DNA of 64,000 bases from an uncultured Chlorobiaceae bacterium (GCA_903882665.1 CAIRXW010000017.1:1-64000), one strand, 5' to 3'. Shown: positions 8,800 through 18,767, counted from the stretch's first letter. Notes: generated by a model from the sequence alone, not told the origin. A program made the numbers and translations.

Positions 8800-9729
8800 A
8801 TGAGAAAAGTTTTTTCACGACCACTCTTCACCGCTTTTCTGCTGCTTTTTCTGGCAGCATCAGTCACTGTTCCGATTCATAATACACTCCAGGCGGAACA
8901 AAAGAAAATTATTCTCCAGCATGCCGATACCATAGAAGGCAGTGAGAGCGAAGGTGGACGCTACCGCTCGGTTATCGGCAATGTGGAGTTTCAGGACGGC
9001 ACCCTGACCCTCCGATGCGACCGTGCAACCAGTTACGAGCAGGAGCACAAAATTGTGATTGGCGGCAACATCATCATTACCGACACCGCCTTTGCAATCT
9101 ATGGCGACAGTGGTGTCTACTTCACAGACAAACAGGCTGGCGAAATAAACGGCAACGTCCGGGGCCGAATGCTCGACAACTCCCTCTTCGGCAAGTCACG
9201 CCGCGCGGTGATCAACAAGGCGAAAGGCCAGGTCTGGCTTTACGACGATGCAATTGCCTGGCACCAGCAGCAGCAGATGAGCGGAGATATTATTTTGCTC
9301 CACTTCACGGAGTCCGTGAGTAGCAAAAAGCAGAACATTGATGAAATACAGGTGCACAACAACGCTTTTTTTGCCTCTGCCGATACCCTTTCCCGCTCTC
9401 CGATCGTCTATGACCAGTTCAGCGGCAAAAAAATGATCATCCGGATCATCAATGGGTCGCAAATAGCGGGAATAACCGTCACCGGCCAGGCAGAGAGTCT
9501 CTATCACCTCTACAATGAGAAGCAGCAGCCATCGGGCATCAACTATTCGAGCGGGGATATGATCCGGCTCTTTTTTTCGAATGGCAATCTGAACTGGGTC
9601 AAGGTGACAGGCAATGTTGAGGGGAAGCAGTACCCCGAAAGCTTCAGGGGGGACAAAGGCGTCAATCTTTCAAAGTTTGCCTGGAGAGAGCGGGAGAATC
9701 CGTTCAGACAGCAGAAAAGCCTCCCTTGA
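8800..9729 (+). CDS. LptA/OstA-like periplasmic protein (LPS transport family)
   Basis: A 309-residue protein from the ATG at 8800, with a signal peptide MRKVFSRPLFTAFLLLFLAA and likely cleavage before AEQKK. The body has the OstA/LptA jellyroll pattern: HADTIEGSE, then repeated strands such as VIGNVEFQDGTLTLRCDRAT and INGNVRGR. In the family these proteins bridge the inner and outer membranes in LPS export, or form part of LptD-like proteins. An earlier ATG at 8758 would add 14 residues before the signal sequence. Longer than E. coli LptA (185 residues), as is common outside the proteobacteria. Divergent from the WecB-like gene. Confidence 0.8.
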   Translation: MRKVFSRPLFTAFLLLFLAASVTVPIHNTLQAEQKKIILQHADTIEGSESEGGRYRSVIGNVEFQDGTLTLRCDRATSYEQEHKIVIGGNIIITDTAFAIYGDSGVYFTDKQAGEINGNVRGRMLDNSLFGKSRRAVINKAKGQVWLYDDAIAWHQQQQMSGDIILLHFTESVSSKKQNIDEIQVHNNAFFASADTLSRSPIVYDQFSGKKMIIRIINGSQIAGITVTGQAESLYHLYNEKQQPSGINYSSGDMIRLFFSNGNLNWVKVTGNVEGKQYPESFRGDKGVNLSKFAWRERENPFRQQKSLP

Positions 9730-9813
9730 GAGGAAGACTTTTCAAAAAATATGCCGTTGCTGAAGCCGTGTCATAAATCAGGAAGTAGTCGCTGTACGGC
9801 GCAGTACTTGGCT

Positions 9814-10080
9814 CTATTTGGCCATGGGGCAGGTTCCGCCCGAGCAGGCTCCGGTTGAGCAAGGGCTTGGAGCTGCTGCGGCTGGTGCAGGCTTGCCGCT
9901 GCCGTAGTCATTTTTGTAAAAGCCGGAGCCTTTCAGCACAAATCCGCCGCTGGCGCTGATGACCCGCTCAAAGCTCTCTGTTTCACATTTCGGGCAGATC
10001 GTCAGAGAGGCATCACTCATCTTCTGGACTATTTCAAGCTCATTTCCGCAGTTTTTACAACGATACTGATAGGTTGGCAT
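9814..10080 (-). CDS. FmdB-family zinc ribbon protein
   Basis: An 88-residue protein starting [16 protein letters not shown], with a second CPKC at residues 34-37: the four cysteines of an FmdB/CxxC-CxxC zinc ribbon. The C-terminal third is Ala/Pro/Ser rich and has three further cysteines ([11 protein letters not shown]). FmdB-type proteins are small putative regulators of unproven function. It stands alone between the LptA-like gene and recO, which is read the other way. Confidence 0.88.
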   Translation of the reverse strand: MPTYQYRCKNCGNELEIVQKMSDASLTICPKCETESFERVISASGGFVLKGSGFYKNDYGSGKPAPAAAAPSPCSTGACSGGTCPMAK

Positions 10081-10217
10081 CTCTCTATTTCTCCTTGATT
10101 AATCGCTTGCTGACGGTTACTCTTCTCCGTCACCCGGTTGTTTAAAAAGTTCGTGGGCTGCAAAAATGCGCCGTTTTCGTATATAGTGATATTTGCCGGA
10201 ATATAAAACCCTGTGCC

Positions 10218-11003
10218 GTGATCGTCAAAACCCGGGCTGTGATATTGCGGGAGATAAAATACCGCGACCAGTCGAAAATCTGCTCTATCTACACCCGAGA
10301 TTTCGGAAAAATGTCGGTAATCATCAAGGGTGGACGCAACCCTAAAAACAAGCTCTCCTGCCTCTTCAACGCAGGCAATGTGCTCGATCTGGTTCTGTAT
10401 AAAAAAAGCAACCGCGATATTCAGCTCGTCAGTGATGGTAACCTTGTTTTAAGCCCGATGGTTCCCGAGCCGGATCTGGAGCGCTTCGCCATCCTCTACC
10501 GCATCATCGACTTTGTTCGCCATACAACCCAAAGCGGGGAGAAAAACCTGCCGCTCTTTACCCTGCTGGCAGGAACCCTTGAGCAGCTCTATCATACCAA
10601 TCTTAATTTCGAGCAGCTCTATGCCTGGTTCCTGTTACGCTTTGTCTCTCTGCTTGGTTTTCAGCCCTCCCTTCGACGATGCGTCTTCAGCGGAGAGGAT
10701 CTGCTGCCTGCCGTCAAGGCGCAAAATCTGACGGAACTCTATTTTGTGATGAACCCCGGCGGGCTTGCGTTGCCCTCCGCTGCCGATCCGGGAATGGCAA
10801 AAAAGCGGCTCATTCCGGTACGACTCGCCATGTTGATGAGTACGCTTGCCGCAACGCGCCTTCCCTCCGGCAATACCATCAATGCTGACCCGGGAGAGAT
10901 TGAAACGATCTGGAATTTGCTTCAGGAGTATTGCTCCCTCCATCTGGAACATGCCCGGGGGCGCAAAAACCTGACCATCATCTCACAAATACTCCTGAAA
11001 TAG
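10218..11003 (+). CDS. recO: DNA repair protein RecO
   Basis: A 261-residue protein that starts with GTG at 10218 (VIVKTRAVILREIKYRDQSK), the usual RecO opening with an OB-fold: TRDFGKMSVIIKGGRN and LDLVLYKKSNRDIQ. The helical C-terminal domain follows. RecO anneals single strands and helps RecR load RecA in the RecFOR pathway. The zinc-binding cysteines present in some RecO proteins are largely absent: only a Cys near residue 155 (RRCVFSGEDL) remains. It precedes hemL on the same strand by 111 bp. Confidence 0.9.
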   Translation: MIVKTRAVILREIKYRDQSKICSIYTRDFGKMSVIIKGGRNPKNKLSCLFNAGNVLDLVLYKKSNRDIQLVSDGNLVLSPMVPEPDLERFAILYRIIDFVRHTTQSGEKNLPLFTLLAGTLEQLYHTNLNFEQLYAWFLLRFVSLLGFQPSLRRCVFSGEDLLPAVKAQNLTELYFVMNPGGLALPSAADPGMAKKRLIPVRLAMLMSTLAATRLPSGNTINADPGEIETIWNLLQEYCSLHLEHARGRKNLTIISQILLK

Positions 11004-11114
11004 GCGCACAGGCTCTTTTTGGGGTTTTATATCTTGCGGACTATTTCTATCTTGAGCAAGCCTTTTATTACTCTTATAACGTCCTCTCCAATCAATAAAA
11101 CAGCATAGTCCGAC

Positions 11115-12410
11115 ATGCCTCAACTCACCAAATCTGCTGAACTCTTTGAGAAAGCAAAGAAGTTTATTCCCGGCGGCGTGAACTCTCCGGTTCGAGCATT
11201 CAAATCCGTTGGCGGAACTCCAGTCTACATGGCCAAAGGGTCGGGAGCATACCTCACCGACGTTGATGGCAACACTTACCTCGACTATGTCGGCTCGTGG
11301 GGCCCCTTCATTCTTGGCAGCATGCACCCCAGAATCACGGCAGCGCTTGAGTATACACTGAAAAATATCGGTACCAGCTTCGGCACCCCGATTGAGATGG
11401 AGATCGAAATTGCCGAGCTCCTCTGCAAAATTGTTCCCTCGCTTGAAATGGTGCGCATGGTCAATAGCGGCACCGAAGCAACCATGTCGGCCGTCCGCCT
11501 TGCACGAGGCTACACAGGCCGCGACAAAATCATCAAATTTGAAGGGTGCTACCACGGCCACGGCGACAGCTTCCTCATCAAGGCAGGTTCCGGCGCACTG
11601 ACGCTTGGCGCTCCCGACAGTCCCGGTGTTACCAAAGGCACCGCGATGGACACGCTCAACGCCACCTATAACGATATCGATTCGGTAAAGCTTCTGGTCA
11701 ACGAGAACAAGGGTCAGATTGCGGCCATCATCATCGAGCCTGTAGCAGGCAACACCGGGGTTATCCCGGCGAAACCCGGCTTCCTTGCCGCGCTTCGCGA
11801 ACTCTGCGATCAGGAAGGCATTGTCCTGATTTTTGATGAAGTGATGTGCGGTTTCCGCGTAGCACTTGGCGGTGCACAGAGCCTCTACGGTGTTACACCT
11901 GATCTTACCACCATGGGCAAGATCATCGGCGGTGGTCTTCCGGTTGGCGCATTCGGCGGCAAACGTGAAATCATGGAGCGTGTTGCTCCGCTCGGCGATG
12001 TCTACCAGGCAGGCACCCTTTCAGGAAACCCGCTGGCACTGACCGCAGGTCTTGAAACCCTTAAAATCCTCATTGACGAGAACCCCTATCCGGAACTCGA
12101 AAGAAAAGCCGTGATCCTTGAAACCGGCTTCAGCGACAACCTGAAAAAACTCGGTCTGAACTATGTGCAGAACCGTGTCGGATCCATGTCATGCCTCTTC
12201 TTTACGGATACGCCGGTAGTGAACTACTCGACCGCCGTCACGGCTGATACGAAAAAGCACGGAAAATACTTCCACTCCATGCTCGACCAGGGCATCTACC
12301 TTGCCCCGTCGCAGTTCGAAGCGATGTTCATCAGCTTCATGCACACCGACGAGGATCTTGAAAAGACCATCAAGGCAAACTATAACGCCCTTGTCGCTTC
12401 CGGCAAGTAA
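11115..12410 (+). CDS. hemL: Glutamate-1-semialdehyde 2,1-aminomutase
   Basis: A 431-residue class-III PLP aminotransferase-fold enzyme. It has [17 protein letters not shown] at the N-terminus, the [14 protein letters not shown] motif, the [15 protein letters not shown] block, [16 protein letters not shown], and the PLP lysine in [18 protein letters not shown]. It converts glutamate-1-semialdehyde to 5-aminolevulinate in the C5 route, the feed for haem, cobalamin and bacteriochlorophyll. Length and motifs are complete. It is transcribed alone, with a hairpin at its 3' side shared with the convergent DUF190 gene. Confidence 0.98.
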   Translation: MPQLTKSAELFEKAKKFIPGGVNSPVRAFKSVGGTPVYMAKGSGAYLTDVDGNTYLDYVGSWGPFILGSMHPRITAALEYTLKNIGTSFGTPIEMEIEIAELLCKIVPSLEMVRMVNSGTEATMSAVRLARGYTGRDKIIKFEGCYHGHGDSFLIKAGSGALTLGAPDSPGVTKGTAMDTLNATYNDIDSVKLLVNENKGQIAAIIIEPVAGNTGVIPAKPGFLAALRELCDQEGIVLIFDEVMCGFRVALGGAQSLYGVTPDLTTMGKIIGGGLPVGAFGGKREIMERVAPLGDVYQAGTLSGNPLALTAGLETLKILIDENPYPELERKAVILETGFSDNLKKLGLNYVQNRVGSMSCLFFTDTPVVNYSTAVTADTKKHGKYFHSMLDQGIYLAPSQFEAMFISFMHTDEDLEKTIKANYNALVASGK

Positions 12411-12420
12411 GCTCAGCCTG

Positions 12421-12456
12421 TTATGAATGGGGGGGAACAAACCCCCTCATTCCATA
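12421..12456. terminator. Possible shared hairpin between convergent hemL and DUF190 gene
   Basis: A GC-rich stem with G-run at 12429-12435 and C-run at 12442-12446, extended by GAATG (12425-12429) against CATTC (12448-12452) and TTAT against ATAA, loop AACAAA. It overlaps the 3' end of the DUF190 frame and could terminate both genes, although neither strand shows a clear T-run after the stem. Confidence 0.5.
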
Positions 12457-12782
12457 ATGCCCACACGTACCTGTTCCCTTGTAATCATCACCCGTCCTGA
12501 CGCGTCCCTCACCAATTGCTGAATAATTGGCAGAAAACTGTCAATCTTCACCGTTTCATCAACAATCTCGATAATCATGGGAAGGTTTGTGCCTAAATCC
12601 ATGATTTTTGAAGTGTTGATCTGCAAGTCGTGACCGTAGGAGAGCACCCCTTTCAGCGCCGTGGCACCTGCAAGTCCAAAGAGGCGGGCTTCGCGCACAA
12701 TCTCTTCATAGAGTGGCCGATGACCATAGCGTACCTGCTCACCAACAAAAACCCGCAGCAGTTCCAGATTCTGTAGTTCCAT
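12447..12782 (-). CDS. DUF190 (PII-like) protein, CrcB partner
   Basis: A 111-residue protein of the DUF190 family: LLRVFVGEQVRYGHRPLYEEIV, then GLAGATALKGVLSYG and LPMIIEIVDE, the ferredoxin-like fold related to PII signalling proteins. Members are commonly encoded next to CrcB/FluC fluoride channels and are thought to modulate them; direct evidence is limited. It lies 15 bp downstream of crcB on the same strand, so co-expression is almost certain. Confidence 0.9.
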   Translation of the reverse strand: MELQNLELLRVFVGEQVRYGHRPLYEEIVREARLFGLAGATALKGVLSYGHDLQINTSKIMDLGTNLPMIIEIVDETVKIDSFLPIIQQLVRDASGRVMITREQVRVGIME

Positions 12783-12797
12783 CTCTCTTTACCTCCA

Positions 12798-13181
12798 TTA
12801 TGTCCAGAGTTTTGCAAAAAGCGCTCCTGTGTAGAGTGCAACGAACCCCCCAACGAAAGTGCCGGCAAGATAGATACCGGCATAAAAAAGCTGACCATCC
12901 TTGAGCAGTGCTGTATGCTCAAACATATAGGCGGAAAAGGTGGTAAACCCTCCACAGAAGCCGGTAACCAGAAAAAGCCGTGCTTCAGGAGAGACAAGGG
13001 TTGTCGAAACCGCCAGTTCACCCAAAAAACCGATAAGAAAACTGCCAAAAATGTTGACCGTCAAGGTAGCAAAGGGAAAGCCCGGTGCCAGGGGAGCAAA
13101 AATGAGCCCCACCATATAACGTGCCACAGAGCCAATAAAACCCCCTGTCCCGACAAGCATCACCGCCCCCGCCTGTTTCAT
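12798..13181 (-). CDS. crcB: Fluoride channel CrcB/FluC
   Basis: A 127-residue membrane protein with four hydrophobic helices. The motifs VGTGGFIGSVARYMVG, TLTVNIFGSFLIGFLGE and the TGFCGGFTTFSAYMFE pore segment match FluC. It forms a dual-topology dimeric fluoride channel that exports fluoride. A small two-helix membrane protein precedes it by 43 bp and DUF190 follows by 15 bp. I looked for a fluoride riboswitch upstream and did not recognise one. Confidence 0.95.
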   Translation of the reverse strand: MKQAGAVMLVGTGGFIGSVARYMVGLIFAPLAPGFPFATLTVNIFGSFLIGFLGELAVSTTLVSPEARLFLVTGFCGGFTTFSAYMFEHTALLKDGQLFYAGIYLAGTFVGGFVALYTGALFAKLWT

Positions 13182-13223
13182 AACCTGCCCTCCCCGGAAT
13201 GCGCTGCTGCTGTGGACATCGGC

Positions 13224-13454
13224 TCAGCGGTCGTGGCAGCCGGTTTGACCATCCTCAATGCGCTTGTGCGCACAACACATTTCATCAAGAATACCGAGCA
13301 GTGTATTGAAAATTCCGATACAGATGATGGTAGGTGCCCATAGCCCGATAAAAATGGCAATCAGCTCATGGTTCACACCTGTACCGAAAATAAAAAGGTA
13401 GATGGAGAGCAGTATCGAGAGCGTTGCTCCAATAAAGTAGTAGTGTGACTTCAT
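13224..13454 (-). CDS. Small membrane protein of unknown function upstream of crcB
   Basis: A 76-residue frame with two hydrophobic segments (about 8-26 and 30-55) and a polar Cys/His-containing tail (DEMCCAHKRIEDG). I do not recognise a family. It lies on the crcB strand with a 42-bp gap, so it may be transcribed with crcB and DUF190. The overlapping frame at 13178-13360 has no hydrophobic pattern and is probably not real. Confidence 0.6.
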   Translation of the reverse strand: MKSHYYFIGATLSILLSIYLFIFGTGVNHELIAIFIGLWAPTIICIGIFNTLLGILDEMCCAHKRIEDGQTGCHDR

Positions 13455-13551
13455 ACCATCTGCATTTAGTTACGTGATTCATCTCTTCTCAAAATGTAAG
13501 AATAATAAGTCCACTAAAAAATCTGCACACTGCCTCCTTGCATCTCAATCC

Positions 13552-14175
13552 TTACTCAATATCGATATGCACCTCGTTTCGCCGTAAAAATGGAAGGGTC
13601 CAGGGAGGATCGTAACTTGCTGCACGCGGTTGAGAGCAAACACGGTACCCTCTCTTACCAAGCCACTCGGTCAGCTTTCCGGCATAGTTCCGGAGGTTGC
13701 TTTCGGAATGCAAGCCGGAATAGCGGATAACGCCAACCTTTTTTCCCTGCACAGAGCGGAGTGTTACGGCCGGATCAAGCGGTACGGGTAGCGTTTCAAG
13801 CCGTGATCCTTCAGGCATCACAAATGCCATCACCCAGGCACTTCCCCTCTTTTCCTGAAGCACCGGTGCCGTCATGGAGAGTTTCTCACTGACAGGCTCC
13901 TGCAGCACCGGAGCGGTCATCGACAGTTTCTCTTTTGAACGGTTCTTGCCAAAAATATATCCGGCAAGACGGCTGAACCCCGGCGCTCCTGTCTGCCCGT
14001 ACGCTCCCTCAATAACCGTTTCAGCAACAATCATCTCTCCATATTGCCTGACCTCAACATCCCCATCCTTCTCTACCACCTTGTACGAAGGCTCACTTGC
14101 CGTACGTTTTCCCAATACCGAACAGCCGGCAAGCATTAAACTTGTCATCAGCAACAGCGATAATCCCCCCATCAT
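13552..14175 (-). CDS. SOUL haem-binding family lipoprotein
   Basis: A 207-residue protein with a lipoprotein signal ([12 protein letters not shown], Cys 18 as the lipid site), followed by the SOUL domain: [26 protein letters not shown], and VGVIRYSG in the C-terminal half. SOUL proteins bind haem or other hydrophobic ligands; the bacterial role is not settled. The usual single KxxMTAPV loop is duplicated: [11 protein letters not shown] occurs twice, 15 residues apart, from a 45-bp tandem repeat at about 13854-13935. AGGAGG precedes the two adjacent ATG codons (14175 and 14172). Confidence 0.88.
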   Translation of the reverse strand: MMGGLSLLLMTSLMLAGCSVLGKRTASEPSYKVVEKDGDVEVRQYGEMIVAETVIEGAYGQTGAPGFSRLAGYIFGKNRSKEKLSMTAPVLQEPVSEKLSMTAPVLQEKRGSAWVMAFVMPEGSRLETLPVPLDPAVTLRSVQGKKVGVIRYSGLHSESNLRNYAGKLTEWLGKRGYRVCSQPRAASYDPPWTLPFLRRNEVHIDIE

Positions 14176-14376
14176 ATCCTCCTCAGATAGTTTTTGTTTT
14201 CAAACCCAACTCTAAAAAGGGAAACAACCAGAACAGGAAAAAGGTTTGGAGATGAAACGATATCAGTGATCAAAGTGCACGGTTCACTTGATAAAGTTGC
14301 TATATTTTACCGATTCGGAAACCGCTTCATGCAACAATATTTCACAACTCATTCAATCAAGAGAAAGGGCGTGGCC

Positions 14377-14814
14377 ATGAGCCTGACTCAAAAAAAAAGG
14401 GTTGTCTCCATCGACTACGGAACAAAACGCATCGGAGTGGCCCAGAGCGATCCCCTCTGGCTCTTCGCCCAACCGGTCGGCACCTTTGACCGCGCCGGAC
14501 TTTCCGTGACGCTTGAGGAGATGATCAGAAAGGATGATATTGATCTCCTCATTGTCGGATACCCGCTCAGTGAAGGTGGCGGGAAAAATGCCATGACCGG
14601 AGTTCTTGACCGTTTTATCGAAACACTGCACCATGAGTTCCCCCAACTGAAGATTGAAACCGTCGATGAGCACCACTCCTCAAGGGATGCTCGCAGCATC
14701 CTCGTCGCATCGGGAAAATCGAGAAAGGTACGGCAGCAGAAGGGGCGGCTCGACAGTGCGGCAGCCTGCGTCCTGCTCAGCCAGTACCTTGAAAGCCATG
14801 AGAGAGGACAATAA
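14377..14814 (+). CDS. ruvX: Putative pre-16S rRNA nuclease / Holliday junction resolvase-like YqgF
   Basis: A 145-residue RNase H-fold protein. RVVSIDYGTKRIGVAQSD carries the first catalytic Asp, LLIVGYPLSEGG the second strand, and VDEHHSSRDARSIL the later acidic motif; RLDSAAACVLLSQYL closes it. The family trims the 5' end of 16S rRNA in E. coli. The in-frame extension upstream to 14194 has no family similarity, so the ATG at 14377 is chosen; GAGAAAGGG precedes it. pyrE follows after 111 bp. Confidence 0.92.
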   Translation: MSLTQKKRVVSIDYGTKRIGVAQSDPLWLFAQPVGTFDRAGLSVTLEEMIRKDDIDLLIVGYPLSEGGGKNAMTGVLDRFIETLHHEFPQLKIETVDEHHSSRDARSILVASGKSRKVRQQKGRLDSAAACVLLSQYLESHERGQ

Positions 14815-14925
14815 GGTGCCGCGCAAGGGAGAAGCGCAACCGCTCAAATGTTTTTCCTTTAGCTTTTGGGGGCGGCTTCTTTATCTTTATCGTTTTCAGC
14901 AACCCTTTTTATCACTCCTTCAGCC

Positions 14926-15492
14926 ATGCTTGATGTTTTCAAAACAACCGGCGCCCTGCTTGATGGCCATTTCAGGTTAACTTCCGGTCGCCACAGCAAT
15001 GCCTATTTTCAGTGCGCCAAGGTGCTGCAGCACCCGGAACACCTGACGGCAATTTGCAGCGAAATTGCTGGCCACTTCAGGGGCAAGGGGATCGAAACGG
15101 TTATCTCTCCCGCCATTGGCGGAATTGTAGTCGGAACGGAGGTTGGACGCCAGCTCGGAGTCAAAACCATCTTTGCCGAGCGCAAGGAGGGAGCCATGAC
15201 CATCCGCCGAGGCTTCACCCTCGAGCCCAACGAGCGGGTTCTGGTTATTGAGGATGTCATCACCACCGGCGGATCGGTTGCCGAGGTCATTGAGCTGATC
15301 AAGAGTACCGGAGCCTCACTTGTGGGGGTCGGCTCAGTGGTTGACCGCAGCAACGGAAAAGTGAAGCTTGCTGACGACCATTTTTCGCTCCTTTCAATGG
15401 AGGTAATAAGCTATACTCCTGAAGAGTGCCCTCTCTGCAAGGATGGAGTGCCAATCGATGCCCCCGGAAGCAGGGCAAACAAGCAAAACTAA
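14926..15492 (+). CDS. pyrE: Orotate phosphoribosyltransferase
   Basis: A 188-residue enzyme joining orotate to PRPP in pyrimidine synthesis. It shows [52 protein letters not shown] and the PRPP-binding [14 protein letters not shown] with its paired acidic residues. The C-terminal [13 protein letters not shown] is typical of the longer, archaeal/thermophile-like PyrE. The ATG at 14926 opens directly on [14 protein letters not shown]; the frame extends upstream without similarity. tyrA follows 12 bp later, so the two probably share a transcript. Confidence 0.96.
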   Translation: MLDVFKTTGALLDGHFRLTSGRHSNAYFQCAKVLQHPEHLTAICSEIAGHFRGKGIETVISPAIGGIVVGTEVGRQLGVKTIFAERKEGAMTIRRGFTLEPNERVLVIEDVITTGGSVAEVIELIKSTGASLVGVGSVVDRSNGKVKLADDHFSLLSMEVISYTPEECPLCKDGVPIDAPGSRANKQN

Positions 15493-15504
15493 CCGACACC
15501 GGCT

Positions 15505-16368
15505 GTGAAGTCACCTATCAGGAGCATCTCATTTATCGGCCTCGGGCTGATTGGCATGTCGCTGCTGCGTGCCATGAAGCGCTCTCCGCTTGCCCTTGAG
15601 AGCGCCATTCTCTTTCAGGGGTTCGACCCGAACTTTACCGCCAGCGACCGTGAAAGCGTTGAAAAACTTGGCCTTGACCTCTTTACGTCCGACAAAACCA
15701 CCCTCTATACGGCGGACCTGATTATTCTTTCGGCCCCGGTCGAGGTCAATATCGCCCTGCTCGACGAGATCAGCCATCTGGCCCCCACATCAACGCTGGT
15801 GAGCGACGTCTCAAGCACAAAATCGCTCATCGCCCGGAGAGCTCGCGAGCTCGGCCTCCCCTTTCTCGGTATGCACCCGATGGCGGGCAAGGAGCAGCAG
15901 GGTTACCGCGAAAGCCATGAAGAGCTGCTGCAAGGGCGTCGCATTATCCTCTGTGACGAAAACAATCTGCTTGCGGGCGACAAAGGCGCCTTTCTCGTCG
16001 CCCTGCTTGAATCGGCTGGCTGCACAACGCTCTCAATGACCCCGGACGAGCATGACCGCATCATCGCAAAAGTGAGCCATCTGCCCCAACTGCTCTCGAC
16101 ACTGCTGATGACCCACTGCCGGGAGTCGATCAGTAAATCAGGCCCCGGTTTTGCCACCCTTGCAAGACTTGCAGGCAGTCCATGGGAGATCTGGCGGGAT
16201 ATCATCGCAACAAACAGCGACAACATTGCCGGGGAACTTGAACGCTTTTCGCATGAACTTGCCCAACTCTCCGGCGAAATACGGCAGCACAACCTTACGT
16301 TGCTCGAATCGCGCTTTAATGAGGCAAATCAGCTCTACCAAACCCTTAAAGAGATGAACCGGCCATGA
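15505..16368 (+). CDS. tyrA: Prephenate/arogenate dehydrogenase
   Basis: A 287-residue protein starting with GTG. The Rossmann motif [17 protein letters not shown] is at residues 8-24, and [10 protein letters not shown] and the catalytic [14 protein letters not shown] region follow; the helical dimer domain makes up the C-terminal half. It oxidises and decarboxylates prephenate (or arogenate) in tyrosine synthesis; substrate choice cannot be told from the sequence. No fused chorismate mutase or ACT domain is present. The stop overlaps the nadK start by ATGA. Confidence 0.93.
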   Translation: MKSPIRSISFIGLGLIGMSLLRAMKRSPLALESAILFQGFDPNFTASDRESVEKLGLDLFTSDKTTLYTADLIILSAPVEVNIALLDEISHLAPTSTLVSDVSSTKSLIARRARELGLPFLGMHPMAGKEQQGYRESHEELLQGRRIILCDENNLLAGDKGAFLVALLESAGCTTLSMTPDEHDRIIAKVSHLPQLLSTLLMTHCRESISKSGPGFATLARLAGSPWEIWRDIIATNSDNIAGELERFSHELAQLSGEIRQHNLTLLESRFNEANQLYQTLKEMNRP

Positions 16369-17231
16369 AATTCGCCATTGTTGTCAACGTTTCACGGCAG
16401 AACGCAATCGATCTTGCCCGCAAGCTCGCCACCTGGCTTGAGGAGCGGAAGGTGGACTATATTTTTGAAAGCCTCTCGGCAGAAAAACTGCAAACCGAAA
16501 ATTCGGCCCCGATCGAAGAGCTCAACACCCGCTGCGACGCCTTCATCTCTCTTGGCGGCGATGGCACCCTTCTCTTTACCTCGCACTACGCAGCAACAAA
16601 GCCGGTTATCGGCATCAATGTCGGCTACCTCGGCTTTCTGACGGAGTTTACCCAGGAAGAGATGTTTTCGGCCATCGAGCGGGTACTGAATAATACCTAC
16701 ACCATCCATAACCGCTCACAACTCGAAGTGGCGGTACGTATCGGCAATGAGATGCAGCAGCTCAGGGCACTGAACGACGTGGTCATCGAAAAAGGGGCCT
16801 ATCCGCGTATTCCCACCTTCATCATAAAACTTGACGGCGAGCTGCTCAGCTCCTACCGGGCTGACGGCATTATCATTGCCACCTCAACCGGCTCAACCGC
16901 CTACTCCATGTCTGCCGGAGGCCCAATCATCGCGCCAAAATCGAGCGTCTTTGTCATCACGCCGATCTGCCCGCACATGCTCACCGTCCGGCCCATCGTC
17001 ATCAGCGACGAAAAAATTATCGAGGTCTCGGTCGATGCCCCCGACGGCTCTTTTCCCCTGAACTGCGACGGCAACCTGAGAAAAATGCTTGCACCGCAAG
17101 AAAACATCACGGTCAGAAAATCGGCTGTCGTTATCAATCTTGTAGCCAATGAAAGCCGCAATTACTGTGAAGTCCTGCGCACCAAACTGCTCTGGGGGCG
17201 CGAGCATAATTTCGGGCAGCAGGGCAGTTGA
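16365..17231 (+). CDS. nadK: NAD kinase
   Basis: A 288-residue protein with the [12 protein letters not shown] motif near residue 64, the [10 protein letters not shown] motif, and the [17 protein letters not shown] loop of the NAD kinase C-terminal domain. It phosphorylates NAD to NADP. It starts within the tyrA stop (ATGA). A run of short degenerate repeats lies just after its stop, before the next gene. Confidence 0.97.
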   Translation: MKFAIVVNVSRQNAIDLARKLATWLEERKVDYIFESLSAEKLQTENSAPIEELNTRCDAFISLGGDGTLLFTSHYAATKPVIGINVGYLGFLTEFTQEEMFSAIERVLNNTYTIHNRSQLEVAVRIGNEMQQLRALNDVVIEKGAYPRIPTFIIKLDGELLSSYRADGIIIATSTGSTAYSMSAGGPIIAPKSSVFVITPICPHMLTVRPIVISDEKIIEVSVDAPDGSFPLNCDGNLRKMLAPQENITVRKSAVVINLVANESRNYCEVLRTKLLWGREHNFGQQGS

Positions 17232-17280
17232 GAGTTGTCAGTTATCAGTTGTCCATTATCCATTATCCCTTGTCCATTGA
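17225..17280. repeat. Short degenerate repeat (GTTATCAGTTGTCCATTATCC type) after nadK
   Basis: About 55 bp of stuttered TTGTCAG/TTATCAG/TTGTCCA/TTATCCA words. Such low-complexity strings are known between genes in several bacterial groups. It is unlikely to be translated, and so sets the left limit for the start of the next gene. Confidence 0.75.
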
Positions 17281-18761
17281 AGAGTAACAGAATCAGTTCC
17301 CATTCACTCCACCTCCTCCTCGGAATTCCTCTCGATACTCCGCTGGGGATTGATGAGATGTGCAAAAGGCTCAGGCCGGTGCTCTATCCGGCACCGGCAC
17401 TCTCGCCACGGCTTGAACGCTTTTGCTGCGCCCTTGCCGACGCCATGCTCGCTTTGGGGATTGCGGTGCGTTCAGAAGAGCAGGCTGCGGGAAATGACGG
17501 ACGGTTTGCTCCCGGTACCGTCATTCTTGCGCCGGGCTTTTTCCCCGACAATTTGCTGGCCATCAACCGCGTCACAACGCTCTACAACAACATTATTGTC
17601 GGCATTTACGACGAAGCACCGCCGCTTACCCCAAACTCCCTGCCACAGGAGCGGCTCGACGCCATTGTGGGCCGACTTGCCCGCGACATGGTACATATCC
17701 TCATCTTTGTGACCGATCACTCCTGGAGCATCTGCACCATGAACGGCGGAGTGGTCACTTTCAATACTCCGCTTCCCTTGCCGGAAGATGTCCGAAACAC
17801 ACTGGTACCCAAGCTCACGGCACAGGTTGTTCCGCCAAGGGGTGAGGATATTGACATGGAGCTGGGAACGATGGAGTGCCGAACAACAGAGTTCGAGAGT
17901 GTTGCACAGGATTTTCTTGAATGCAGCGCCCTCTGGGGCAGCAATGCCTGCCTCTTGACGCATACCTCAACCGAGGGGCTCGAATACCGCAGCAACTTTT
18001 ACAAGCGGATTGTTGCCCGCTATCTCGACCAGCGAAGCGGCATGAGCTACGGCTTTTTTGCCCGCCAGTTGCCCATTTCTGTACAGCCCGCCATCATACT
18101 CGAAGAACCGGAAGCGATGGACGAACATGGGGAGATGATGGCAGGGATGGTACGGGTCAGTGTGCAGGGGCAAACCCTGCTGGTGCCGGTACCGCAGCTC
18201 CGCGTCATCACCACCCGATCGGGATGCAAAAAAAATCATCTTGAAACAAAGAACGATCTGCTGGAGATCGGGTTGGTGCAGCGCAACGGAAGGGGGCGTG
18301 CCTACCTCAAGACCCCGATGGGCTGCCCCCCGGAGGTTATCGTCAAACCCTCCTTCGACACCCTCACCATTCTGGCTCACGCTCTCGGTAATGCCCTGAC
18401 GGCAAGCATCCTGATGACGCTTCGGCCTGAAGCGCGCTTCCCCCGCCATCTGGCCAGTTTCGGCGCGTCAATGACACACTGGCATGATTATCCGGAGAGC
18501 GGGCTGCTGCCCGAGGGGTACCATAGGCACGGAGAAGAAAATCCGCCGGTCGCCTGCTCAACGCCGCAATCGGCGGCATACAGCATGCTTGGCAAAATAG
18601 CCGCACTTGAAATTGCTCTCGAAGAGGGGAAAAGCTACCGGGGAGATGTGCATGTGGAACCGAACCACGGCACCAACATTGTCGGCATACTTTCACTGGC
18701 AGAAACCGCACGGCTCATGAACCCTGCCCGAACGCCTGAGTTACTTCATGAGGAGCCGTAG
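17277..18761 (+). CDS. Conserved-looking protein of unknown function downstream of nadK
   Basis: A protein of about 490 residues that I cannot assign. Codon use matches the core genes and the frame is long and clean, so it is real. There is no signal peptide, membrane segment, nucleotide-binding loop or metal motif that I recognise. Notable stretches are TEGLEYRSNFYKRIVARYLDQ in the middle (20-residue-scale helix) and DYPESGLLPEGYHRHGEE near the end. The start is uncertain: the frame opens at a TTG at 17235 inside a non-coding repeat; TTG at 17277 keeps LLLGIPLDTPLG, and the first ATG is at 17358. It follows pyrE-tyrA-nadK on the same strand and may be co-transcribed. Confidence 0.7.
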   Translation: MKSNRISSHSLHLLLGIPLDTPLGIDEMCKRLRPVLYPAPALSPRLERFCCALADAMLALGIAVRSEEQAAGNDGRFAPGTVILAPGFFPDNLLAINRVTTLYNNIIVGIYDEAPPLTPNSLPQERLDAIVGRLARDMVHILIFVTDHSWSICTMNGGVVTFNTPLPLPEDVRNTLVPKLTAQVVPPRGEDIDMELGTMECRTTEFESVAQDFLECSALWGSNACLLTHTSTEGLEYRSNFYKRIVARYLDQRSGMSYGFFARQLPISVQPAIILEEPEAMDEHGEMMAGMVRVSVQGQTLLVPVPQLRVITTRSGCKKNHLETKNDLLEIGLVQRNGRGRAYLKTPMGCPPEVIVKPSFDTLTILAHALGNALTASILMTLRPEARFPRHLASFGASMTHWHDYPESGLLPEGYHRHGEENPPVACSTPQSAAYSMLGKIAALEIALEEGKSYRGDVHVEPNHGTNIVGILSLAETARLMNPARTPELLHEEP

Positions 18762-18767
18762 AGGAGG

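Noticed and set aside
13182-13551. Fluoride riboswitch ahead of crcB
   Set aside because: I looked on the minus strand for the conserved fluoride-aptamer pattern and saw no convincing match.
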